A stretch of DNA of 5,342 nt from Acidimicrobiia bacterium. Lineage in GTDB: Bacteria > Actinomycetota > Acidimicrobiia > Spongiisociales > ZC4RG35. The position numbers and the translations under genes were made by a program. Of the stretch, positions 1-5,342 are shown piece after piece. Positions within the stretch are counted from its first letter, which is position 1. Every line of letters begins with the position of its first letter. The DNA is taken from NCBI GenBank assembly GCA_003230435.1, contig QIDW01000144.1, positions 1 to 5,342 on the forward strand. The letters run 5' to 3'. The notes under the pieces were generated by a model that saw only the letters and a list, made by a program, of their open reading frames with translations, was not told the DNA's origin and made no database searches.

Positions 1-746
1 GCGTAGAAGTCGGCATCCTCGGAGATCTGCGGCTTACGTCGGATCCCTGCCGTGTCCACGATGCGGTAGGTCTCACCGTTTATCTCAACATCGACGTCGA
101 TCGGGTCTCTGGTTGTTCCGGGAACCGCGGAAACGATCACCCGTTGTTCCCCAAGCAGATGATTCAAGAGGGTGGACTTCCCGACATTTGGTCGACCGAC
201 GATCGCAATCCGCGGAAGTTGATCCTCTTCTATACCTGCGGCGGTCTCCGGTAGCACCGAAACGATCTCGTCGAGAAGATCACCTACTCCCCTGCCGTGG
301 TATGCGCTGACGGCTTGGGGTTCTCCGAGCCCGAGACCCCAGAAACGATCGATGTTCCATTCAGCTGTTTCATCATCGATCTTGTTCGCAGCGAGGACAA
401 TGGGGATGTCGGCCGATCGGAGAATGGAGATCACACCCGTGTCGTCATTCGTGATTTCGGTTGTGCCATCGACCACAAGAATCACGGCGTCCGCGCCGGA
501 TACCGCACCTTCGGCCTGCTCGCGAATCGAGCGGTTGAGATCACCGTCGGGTTTTACTTCCCAACCCCCAGTGTCGACCAGGATGAAGTCGCGACCGGCC
601 CAGTCAGCCTCATACTCCCGTCGGTCACGGGTCACCCCCGAAAGCTCCTCCACAACGGCAGCCCGGGACCCAATGATTCGATTGACGAGGGTGGACTTGC
701 CGACGTTCGGCCTTCCCACAACTGCTACTACCGGCTTGACGCTCAT
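1..746 (-). CDS. der: Ribosome-assembly GTPase Der (EngA), N-terminal part; 3' end off the window
   Basis: Der is an essential GTPase with two tandem G domains that acts in maturation of the 50S ribosomal subunit. Translating the minus strand from the ATG at 746 gives 248 uninterrupted codons to the window edge. The first G domain shows the P-loop GRPNVGKST (residues 11-19), switch SGVTRD (36-41), DTGG (58-61), NKID (121-124) and an SAYHGRG G5 motif (147-153). After a short acidic linker the second domain begins with another GRPNVGKST (184-192), PGTTRD (209-214) and DTAG (231-234). Two P-loops in one chain are diagnostic for Der. The second-domain NKxD and the C-terminal KH-like domain are missing only because the window ends; the family is normally about 440-490 residues. 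The ATG is preceded by AGGGA six bases upstream. It lies 21 bp after the ispH stop and in the same frame, so no earlier start is available. Confidence 0.97.
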   Translation of the reverse strand, partial: MSVKPVVAVVGRPNVGKSTLVNRIIGSRAAVVEELSGVTRDRREYEADWAGRDFILVDTGGWEVKPDGDLNRSIREQAEGAVSGADAVILVVDGTTEITNDDTGVISILRSADIPIVLAANKIDDETAEWNIDRFWGLGLGEPQAVSAYHGRGVGDLLDEIVSVLPETAAGIEEDQLPRIAIVGRPNVGKSTLLNHLLGEQRVIVSAVPGTTRDPIDVDVEINGETYRIVDTAGIRRKPQISEDADFY

Positions 747-752
747 CGGCGG

Positions 753-757
753 TCCCT
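753..757 (-). promoter_or_regulatory. Ribosome binding site of der
   Basis: On the minus strand AGGGA lies six bases before the ATG at 746, inside the 21 bp ispH-der gap. It is a partial Shine-Dalgarno match and supports the chosen der start. Confidence 0.5.
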
Positions 758-767
758 GATCACAGTG

Positions 768-1802
768 TTAGGTGCTGATGAGGTCGAGTGCCTCGGTCGC
801 CGTCCACTGGCGGTCCCCTTCGATCCAGGGCTCGCTGCCTGGCGTTGATGCCGTGAGTCCGGCCTCAACCAGTTGCTGAAGGGTGGTCACAAATGCTCGT
901 AGCTGCGGGGGAAGTGGGAAGTATTCCCGTTCTTCGGTGGCGCGCCACAGATCGAAACCGTGAACCGGAGAAAGACGGTCGATGACATCCTGGACCAGGT
1001 GGTCGGGCGCCGAGGCTCCTGTGGTGGCATCCGTGAGCCAATCATCCTTGATATCCGAGGCGGAGTCGATGCGATGAGCTGCTACTCCATTCTCGTGAGA
1101 CACACGCACCAGAGCCTGAGTATTTGACGAATTGTGGGACCCGACGACCAAAACGAGGTCACATTCAGAGGCGAGTTGTTTGACCACATCCTGGCGGTTG
1201 GTAGTGGCATAACAAAGGTCAGACTTGCGTGCGGTCTTCAGCTTTGGAAACCTCTCCAGGGCGTCGTCCATGACCTTTTGCCACTCATACAGACCGAGCG
1301 TCGTTTGGGCGACCAATGCCACTTTCTCGGGGTCTGCTGCCTCAAAGTCACCGAGCCCGGATTCGGGTTCAACAAGGCTGATCGCGCTTGGCGCTTCGGC
1401 CACGGTGCCCACTGCTTCGTCGTGGCCCGTATGACCGACGTAGATGATGTCGAAACCCTTCCTCGACATCTGCTTCACCTCATGGTGAACCTTGGTCACC
1501 AGGGGGCAAACAGCGTCGATTACAACAGCCGCTCTGTCCCCGGCAGCCTCGACCACCTCTGGCGCGGAGCCATGCGCAGACAACATGATCGGCGCACCCT
1601 CTGGCACCTCAGCAATATCGTCGACGAATACGACGCCGACACGTTCGAAGGCACGGACAACCCACTCGTTGTGAACGATCTCGTGAAAGCAGTAAACGGG
1701 CCCATCGAAGATGCGGGTCATCCAGGTGAGGGCCTTTATAGCCATCTCCACACCGGCGCAGAAGCCTCGGGGCTCCGCCAATAGAACACGTTCAACCGTC
1801 AT
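768..1802 (-). CDS. ispH: 4-hydroxy-3-methylbut-2-enyl diphosphate reductase (IspH/LytB)
   Basis: This cytosolic iron-sulfur enzyme catalyses the last step of the MEP pathway, reducing HMBPP to isopentenyl and dimethylallyl diphosphate. The 344-residue product keeps all three cluster-binding cysteines: C15 in PRGFCAGV, C99 in DAVCPLV and C197 in DLCYATTNRQ. The substrate pocket is also present: H44 (EIVHN), H77 (SAHGS), H127 and E129 (GHDEAVGT), T167/T168 (QTTL), S225-S226-N227 and S265 (TGASAP). The protein is somewhat longer than the E. coli enzyme (about 316 residues) because of a C-terminal extension beyond about residue 320, with no motif I recognise. The ATG at 1802 is the only reasonable start: an in-frame TAA lies 15 bp upstream (1815-1817), and later starts would cut into the C15 region. 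No convincing Shine-Dalgarno precedes it. The gene lies 31 bp after cmk and 21 bp before der, so co-transcription is likely. Confidence 0.97.
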   Translation of the reverse strand: MTVERVLLAEPRGFCAGVEMAIKALTWMTRIFDGPVYCFHEIVHNEWVVRAFERVGVVFVDDIAEVPEGAPIMLSAHGSAPEVVEAAGDRAAVVIDAVCPLVTKVHHEVKQMSRKGFDIIYVGHTGHDEAVGTVAEAPSAISLVEPESGLGDFEAADPEKVALVAQTTLGLYEWQKVMDDALERFPKLKTARKSDLCYATTNRQDVVKQLASECDLVLVVGSHNSSNTQALVRVSHENGVAAHRIDSASDIKDDWLTDATTGASAPDHLVQDVIDRLSPVHGFDLWRATEEREYFPLPPQLRAFVTTLQQLVEAGLTASTPGSEPWIEGDRQWTATEALDLIST

Positions 1803-1833
1803 TAGAGGCCGATGTTAGAAGCGCCTTGAGAAA

Positions 1834-2481
1834 TCAGGACTTCGCGGAAATGAGCGAAAGGACCCTCTCGACAACCTCGTCGAACGCCAGGTCCGAGGTG
1901 TCGACGATCACCGCTCCGTCCGGAACAATTAGCGGCGAAGCTTCCCGGGTGGAATCGAGAAGATCCCGTCGGGCAAGATCTCTGATCACATCGTCAGGAT
2001 TGTCACCTACTTGACGGGCTCTTCGTTTCGCCCTGACCTCGGGACGGGCGTCCAGGTAGATCTTCAACGTCGCGTCCGGGAAGACCACTGAGCCGGTGTC
2101 GCGTCCCTCCACGACGGCTCGACTCTCGTGCTCGGCTACCCAGCTTCGCTGGTGGTTGACGAGGATCCGACGAACTTCGGGGTGCGAGGAGATCTGAGAA
2201 ACGGCCTCGGTGACCCGATCTCCCCGAATCTCCGACGAGACGTCCTTCCCGTCGAGAAACATGCGACCGCTGTCTTGATCTAGAGATATCTCTCCGACTA
2301 CGGCTACAGCCGCATCGGCATCCGCGAGGTCTATGGCTTCCCTGAGTGCTGCAAGGGTCGCGGCGCGGTAGAAAGCCCCTGTGTCGAGATGGGGCAGACC
2401 GGCCCTGCTGGCTACGGCCTTGGACACGGTGCTTTTCCCCGTCCCGCTGGGGCCGTCGACTGTGACGATCATCTCATTCAC
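1834..2481 (-). CDS. cmk: Cytidylate (CMP/dCMP) kinase
   Basis: This cytosolic NMP kinase phosphorylates CMP and dCMP with ATP for nucleotide recycling. The 215-residue product begins with a strand and the Walker A loop GPSGTGKST (residues 10-18), then LDTGAFYRA (32-40), the CMP-binding region. GRDTGSVVFPDA (126-137) corresponds to the family GRDIGTVVFPDA motif, with Thr129 and Ser131 replacing the usual Ile/Met and Thr. The lid and catalytic region RRDLLDSTREASPL (171-184) and a final DTSDL complete the fold. Length is near the family norm of about 220. The call uses a GTG at 2481; an in-frame ATG at 2472 would give MIVTVDGPSG, which resembles many family N-termini, and neither start has a strong Shine-Dalgarno. 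In related genomes cmk usually follows aroA or rluB directly. Here the nuclease gene separates it from aroA, so it may need its own promoter in the 86 bp upstream, where I see no clear one. Confidence 0.96.
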   Translation of the reverse strand: MNEMIVTVDGPSGTGKSTVSKAVASRAGLPHLDTGAFYRAATLAALREAIDLADADAAVAVVGEISLDQDSGRMFLDGKDVSSEIRGDRVTEAVSQISSHPEVRRILVNHQRSWVAEHESRAVVEGRDTGSVVFPDATLKIYLDARPEVRAKRRARQVGDNPDDVIRDLARRDLLDSTREASPLIVPDGAVIVDTSDLAFDEVVERVLSLISAKS

Positions 2482-2543
2482 GGTGGCCGAGATTAGGGGA
2501 ATGGGGATTCTCGAGATTTCTTTTGGATTTGGGGTCGATCCTC

Positions 2544-2572
2544 TTGAATCTGTCCTAGGTCGAACGTATGTT
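2544..2572 (+). promoter_or_regulatory. Candidate promoter of the DUF222-HNH gene
   Basis: TTGAAT (2544-2549) and TATGTT (2567-2572) are spaced by 17 bp, a plausible -35/-10 pair for the housekeeping sigma factor, each matching four of six consensus bases. The -10 lies within the SOS box, so bound LexA would block polymerase. If the promoter is used, transcription would begin near 2579, almost at the second in-frame ATG (2580-2582), implying a leaderless message. The assignment rests on short matches only. Confidence 0.35.
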
Positions 2573-2575
2573 CGA
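2560..2575. promoter_or_regulatory. LexA operator (SOS box) overlapping the nuclease start codon
   Basis: The 16 bp site TCGAAC-GTAT-GTTCGA has perfect 6 bp arms, extended to 7 bp by an outer G/C pair (2559 and 2576). It matches exactly the mycobacterial SOS consensus TCGAAC(N4)GTTCGA and the Gram-positive form CGAACRNRYGTTYG. The ATG at 2568 lies in the central spacer, so the right half-site is also codons 1-3 (Met-Phe-Asp). From memory, several 13E12-family genes of M. tuberculosis are reported to be LexA-regulated, which fits this placement. Direct binding here is inferred. Confidence 0.85.
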
Positions 2576-3728
2576 CACTATGGATTGGTCTCTTGCCACA
2601 TCGGATGAGATCGACCGGGGTTTCGATCATTTCGGCGGTCTACGGGGCGCTACCGACGCCCAACTGTGTTCTCTGATTCGGGCTGCCGATGTGGCCCAGG
2701 TTTGGATGGGCGATGGTGCTCGGAGTCTGACCGATTGGGTGTCTGTTCGACTTCGGGTACGTCATGCCACGGCCCGGCAACTGGTCACCGTCTCTCGTAA
2801 GCTTTCTGATCTTCCTGTGTTGTCTGCCCGGTTCGGGGCCGGTGACCTTTCTCTCGACCAGACCGACGCCATCTCTCGTATGGCCACCCCGGAGACCGAG
2901 CAAGGGTTGATCGAAGAAGCTCTCGGTCTGTCGAATACTGCTCTTGATAGGGCAGCTCGTAGAGCGAACCCTCCGTCGGTTTCTGATGAGCGGGAGGCTC
3001 ACCGGGTACGTGCCTTGTGGATACAACGCACCCTGGACGGAGCATCAGGAAGACTGACTGCTCATCTGCCCAACACCGATCTCGAAATAGTCGAGACCGC
3101 AATAAGCGAAAGAGCCGACAAGATCGGCCCAGACCCACAAACCGGGTTGTTCGACCCGTATTCACAGCGTATGGCAGACGGCTTGGTGGAAGTGTGTGCC
3201 ACCACCGGTGACCAAACCTCAACCCCTCCCCAGGTCTCCGCCTACGTCGATCTAGACGTCCTCCTTACCGAGGACGATGACCCTGGCGCCCACGAACTCG
3301 GGTCCGGTGCTCTCATTCCCAACGAGACGGCAAGAAGACTGTCCTGTGACTGTGTTCTCGAAACTGTGATCACAGACGGCAGTGTCGTAGTCGGAGTAGG
3401 AAGGAACTCCCGGACCATTCCCGGATGGTTACGTCGTCTCGTCCATCACCGTGACGGAGGAACATGCCAGTTCCACGGATGCGGAAACGACCACTGGTTA
3501 CAAGTCCACCACATTGTCCACTGGTCCCAAGGAGGAAGGACAGACCTTCACAATCTCATCCTCCTCTGCGGGTTTCACCACCGGTTCGTCCACGAAAACG
3601 GATGGCATATAACCACCACCGACGACAGGACCTTCCAGTTCCGCAAACCCGACCGGACTCTTTATCCGCCCCCCAAACCAGACTTACATCCCAAACTCGC
3701 TCGACTCACAGGCACCCGACCTATCTAG
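2568..3728 (+). CDS. DUF222-domain HNH endonuclease (13E12 repeat family)
   Basis: The 386-residue product has an N-terminal DUF222 region (about residues 25-260) and a C-terminal HNH nuclease domain. The nuclease signature is complete: C300 and C305 (CQFHGC), H314-H315 (VHHIVHW), N329 (DLHNLILLC), C334 and H337-H338, followed by VHENGWH. These are the metal-binding cysteines and the catalytic HNH residues of a beta-beta-alpha-metal nuclease. The family is highly duplicated in actinobacteria; its cellular role is unsettled, and mobile or homing-like behaviour is often suspected. There is no signal peptide or membrane segment. It is the only plus-strand gene here, divergent from cmk by 86 bp and convergent on aroA with an 8 bp overlap. 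The start at 2568 lies inside an SOS box with only a weak AGG upstream; a second ATG at 2580 is the alternative. The second half uses AGA/AGG arginine codons and A/C-rich codons, unlike the first half and its neighbours. Confidence 0.93.
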   Translation: MFDTMDWSLATSDEIDRGFDHFGGLRGATDAQLCSLIRAADVAQVWMGDGARSLTDWVSVRLRVRHATARQLVTVSRKLSDLPVLSARFGAGDLSLDQTDAISRMATPETEQGLIEEALGLSNTALDRAARRANPPSVSDEREAHRVRALWIQRTLDGASGRLTAHLPNTDLEIVETAISERADKIGPDPQTGLFDPYSQRMADGLVEVCATTGDQTSTPPQVSAYVDLDVLLTEDDDPGAHELGSGALIPNETARRLSCDCVLETVITDGSVVVGVGRNSRTIPGWLRRLVHHRDGGTCQFHGCGNDHWLQVHHIVHWSQGGRTDLHNLILLCGFHHRFVHENGWHITTTDDRTFQFRKPDRTLYPPPKPDLHPKLARLTGTRPI

Positions 3729-5031
3729 GGGCCGCCCCCGCCTCGGGGGCGCAACGCCCCCGCTCCGGCCGCAAGTTCTCCAACATCTCCCAGTATCCGG
3801 GCCACGTCTTGTTGACTACGTCAGGATCGGAGACGGAGACACCCTCGACGCGAAGTCCGACCAGGGCACAAGACATGGCGATCCGATGATCACCGTGAGG
3901 ATCGATGGTTGCGCCTACCAAAGCGGTGGGACGAATCACCAGGCAGTCGTCCTCAACCGATACTGAACCACCGAGTCCGGACAACTCCCCGGATATAGCC
4001 GACAAGCGATCGGACTCCTTGAATCGCAGTGAGGCAAGACCACCTATACGACTCACACCATCGGCAAATAGGCAAGCGACTACAAGAGCCAGAGCACCGT
4101 CGGGTGCCGCCGACATGTCTGTCTCAATCCCCTTCAGGCTTACGCCGTTGCCATCCACGACAAGGCTCTGATTCTCCTCTGAGATCGCACACCCCATCTC
4201 GCCGAGTCGACGAGCCACCAGCAAGTCGGGGTGCTCTGAATCAAAAGTCAGCCCCTCGAGCTCGACCCTCCCACCTGTAATAGCCGCGGCGACCATCGGA
4301 TAGACGGCAGACGAAGCATCTGGCTCAACCACATAGTCCGTCGGTTGGTAACCGTTGTTGGCCACCTCGAACCCGGTGAACGTTCGAGACACGTCGGCTC
4401 CGAAAGCGTCCATGACCTGGAGCGTCAGCGCGAGATACCCGAACGAGCCCTCCAGCCCTTCGACTCTGAGCGTCGTGGGTTCGCTGGTGCTCGGAGCCGC
4501 TATCAGGATGGCAGTGGCGAACTGGCTGCTTTTCGAGCAGTCAACTGTCATTTCGCCACCCCACAAACCTCCCCGGCCATGGATGGTCGCGGGAAGGAAA
4601 CCCCCGGTGGTAGTGACCTGTACTCCTTGATCAGTCAGGGTTCTGACGAGTGCGTCAATAGGTCTTTGATGAAGGTGCCCCCGACCATCGACCACCGTCG
4701 CTCCCTCGGCGAAGGACGCAAGGACCATGGCGACGCGGGCGGTGAGCCCGGATTCGAGAACATCGAGCGGGGCATCGGGCGCTTGGAGACGACCGCCGGT
4801 TCCGTCGATCGCCCAAGGCTCTCCCCTGTCGTCCACGGAGATTCCAAACGAGCGCAAAACTCCGATCATCGCCACGGTGTCATCGGCCCGGAGGGCCCCG
4901 TAGATGTGGGACCTTCCGTCTGCGAGAGCAGCCACAGCGAGGGCTCTGATCGTCGCTGATTTCGAGCCCGGCGGCCTTACCGCCCCATCAACCGGCTCTG
5001 ACGCCGTACTGACGCTCACGGCACTTCTCAT
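3721..5031 (-). CDS. aroA: 3-phosphoshikimate 1-carboxyvinyltransferase (EPSP synthase)
   Basis: EPSP synthase joins shikimate-3-phosphate and phosphoenolpyruvate in the sixth step of the shikimate pathway and is the target of glyphosate. The 436-residue product has the N-terminal PPGSKSATIRAL motif (20-31; K24, S25, R29), R123 in HQRPIDALV, SSQ (168-170), the catalytic Asp D311 (APDGALAL), KESDR (338-342), DHR (381-383) and K408 (NKTWPGYW). The PEP/glyphosate loop, normally GNAGTAMRP, reads LESGLTARV (92-100): the glycine and arginine are kept but several neighbours differ. The ATG at 5031 overlaps the upstream pseudouridine synthase stop as ATGA, and GGGAA lies six bases upstream, so translational coupling is likely. 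The conserved fold ends near residue 420. The last 15 or so residues (Arg/Pro/Ala/Gly-rich) are encoded by the hairpin cluster, and the stop overlaps the convergent nuclease stop by 8 bp. The native C-terminus may therefore have been altered. Confidence 0.95.
   Translation of the reverse strand: MRSAVSVSTASEPVDGAVRPPGSKSATIRALAVAALADGRSHIYGALRADDTVAMIGVLRSFGISVDDRGEPWAIDGTGGRLQAPDAPLDVLESGLTARVAMVLASFAEGATVVDGRGHLHQRPIDALVRTLTDQGVQVTTTGGFLPATIHGRGGLWGGEMTVDCSKSSQFATAILIAAPSTSEPTTLRVEGLEGSFGYLALTLQVMDAFGADVSRTFTGFEVANNGYQPTDYVVEPDASSAVYPMVAAAITGGRVELEGLTFDSEHPDLLVARRLGEMGCAISEENQSLVVDGNGVSLKGIETDMSAAPDGALALVVACLFADGVSRIGGLASLRFKESDRLSAISGELSGLGGSVSVEDDCLVIRPTALVGATIDPHGDHRIAMSCALVGLRVEGVSVSDPDVVNKTWPGYWEMLENLRPERGRCAPEAGAAPR
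3730..3770. terminator. GC-rich alternative hairpins at the nuclease/aroA convergent junction
   Basis: Stem A pairs GCCCCCG (3734-3740) with CGGGGGC (3744-3750) around the loop CCT. Stem B pairs CGGGGGCG (3744-3751) with CGCCCCCG (3755-3762) around CAA. The two share an arm, so only one can form at a time. GGCCG (3730-3734) can also pair with CGGCC (3766-3770). The cluster starts two bases after the nuclease stop and lies inside the last codons of aroA (residues about 422-434). No T-run follows on either strand, so it is not a classical intrinsic terminator; a bidirectional, tail-less terminator is the likely role. Confidence 0.55.
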
Positions 5032-5342
5032 ACTGAGTTCCCAGATTCGAGAAGGTCACGAACTTCGGTTGCCAACAGAACCCGCGACTCGCCGGGTTGC
5101 AGGCCCTGGTCAGTGATGGGCCCTATGGCGGTGCGCACCAGGCGAACAGTTTCATGCCCGATCGACGCCAACATCCGTCGTACTTCCCGGTTTCGCCCTT
5201 CCACCATCACCATCTCCACCAATGCTCGACCGTCAGATGAGTCCACGAGACGAGCTGACTGCGCCTGCGCAGCCCCATCTTCGAGGTCTACACCGGAGAC
5301 CAGTCGTCTCAGCTTGGACGTTGAAGGTACGCCATTCACCAA
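5028..5342 (-). CDS. rluB: RsuA/RluB-family rRNA pseudouridine synthase, C-terminal part; 5' end off the window
   Basis: Enzymes of this family convert uridines to pseudouridine in rRNA; the RluB group acts on 23S rRNA. The visible 104 codons hold the C-terminal end of the catalytic domain. The diagnostic EGRNREVRRML lies at residues 48-58 of the fragment, followed by GHETVRLVRTAIGPI and a LQPGESR segment that matches the usual family ending. The upstream part resembles the family's LRRL..GVxLEDG stretch. The catalytic aspartate (in GRLD) and the N-terminal S4 domain lie beyond the window edge. The TTG at the very edge is an ordinary Leu codon in the reading frame, not the start. The TGA stop overlaps the aroA ATG by 4 bp. 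RluB rather than RsuA or RluE/F is favoured by the neighbours (rluB-cmk-der is a common actinobacterial order), not by a residue seen here. Confidence 0.88.
   Translation of the reverse strand: MVNGVPSTSKLRRLVSGVDLEDGAAQAQSARLVDSSDGRALVEMVMVEGRNREVRRMLASIGHETVRLVRTAIGPITDQGLQPGESRVLLATEVRDLLESGNSV
5038..5042 (-). promoter_or_regulatory. Ribosome binding site of aroA
   Basis: GGGAA on the minus strand lies six bases before the aroA ATG, inside the end of the upstream pseudouridine synthase gene. Together with the ATGA overlap it fixes the aroA start. Confidence 0.45.

Noticed and set aside
297..848. A 183-codon open frame on the plus strand opposite der and the end of ispH
   Set aside because: It is antisense to an intact der reading frame with two P-loop domains, and its product resembles nothing.
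1134..1784. A 216-codon open frame on the plus strand opposite ispH
   Set aside because: It lies wholly antisense to a clear ispH with all catalytic residues, and its translation shows no recognisable motif; it is a by-product of codon bias.
2509..2516. Palindrome TCTCGAGA between cmk and the nuclease gene
   Set aside because: It is an isolated 8 bp palindrome, not extendable and not matching an operator I recognise.
2556..3723. TAGGTCG (2556-2562) and CGACCTA (3717-3723) as terminal inverted repeats of a mobile element
   Set aside because: Only 7 bp match, with no extension and no flanking direct repeat; a match of this length between two such regions is easily due to chance.
3464..3889. 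A 141-codon open frame overlapping the nuclease 3' end and aroA
   Set aside because: It is out of frame with the complete HNH motif and antisense to the aroA end; the translation is low-complexity Arg/Pro/Ser-rich.
4345..4959. A 204-codon open frame on the plus strand opposite aroA
   Set aside because: It is antisense to intact aroA, has no family motif and no credible ribosome binding site.
5340..5342. TTG at the right edge as the start of the pseudouridine synthase
   Set aside because: The reading frame is open to the edge and the encoded part is only the C-terminal portion of the family, so the true start lies outside the window.

Overview
The window reads as part of an actinobacterial (Actinomycetota) chromosome. 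A housekeeping operon on the minus strand is interrupted by one plus-strand accessory gene. The actinobacterial assignment is an inference from three things: the order rluB-type gene, aroA, cmk, ispH, der; a DUF222/13E12-type HNH nuclease gene, a family concentrated in Actinobacteria; and an SOS box of the mycobacterial form. An Acidimicrobiia-like lineage is plausible, but the sequence alone does not prove it.

Reading the minus strand from the right edge: the C-terminal part of an RsuA/RluB-family pseudouridine synthase (5342-5028, 5' end off the window) overlaps aroA (5031-3721) by 4 bp as ATGA. After the interruption come cmk (2481-1834), ispH (1802-768) and the N-terminal half of der (746-1, 3' end off the window). 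Spacings among cmk, ispH and der are 31 and 21 bp, as in one transcript. The products are a 23S rRNA modification enzyme, the sixth step of the shikimate pathway, CMP/dCMP kinase, the last step of the MEP isoprenoid pathway, and a tandem-domain GTPase for 50S ribosome assembly. All look intact where visible.

The unusual part is 2482-3770. An intact 386-residue DUF222-HNH gene (2568-3728) lies between aroA and cmk in the opposite orientation. Its start codon sits inside a perfect palindromic site, TCGAAC-GTAT-GTTCGA (2560-2575), which matches the actinobacterial LexA (SOS) operator. Its stop codon overlaps the aroA stop by 8 bp. Just beyond lies a cluster of GC-rich, mutually exclusive hairpins, which also encodes the last residues of AroA. 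The simplest reading is a DNA-damage-inducible, possibly mobile nuclease gene parked at the aroA/cmk junction. The nuclease gene also changes base composition sharply about 450 bp after its start.

No rRNA, tRNA, CRISPR array, insertion sequence or intergenic stretch over 300 bp was found. The longest gap is the 86 bp between the divergent cmk and nuclease genes.
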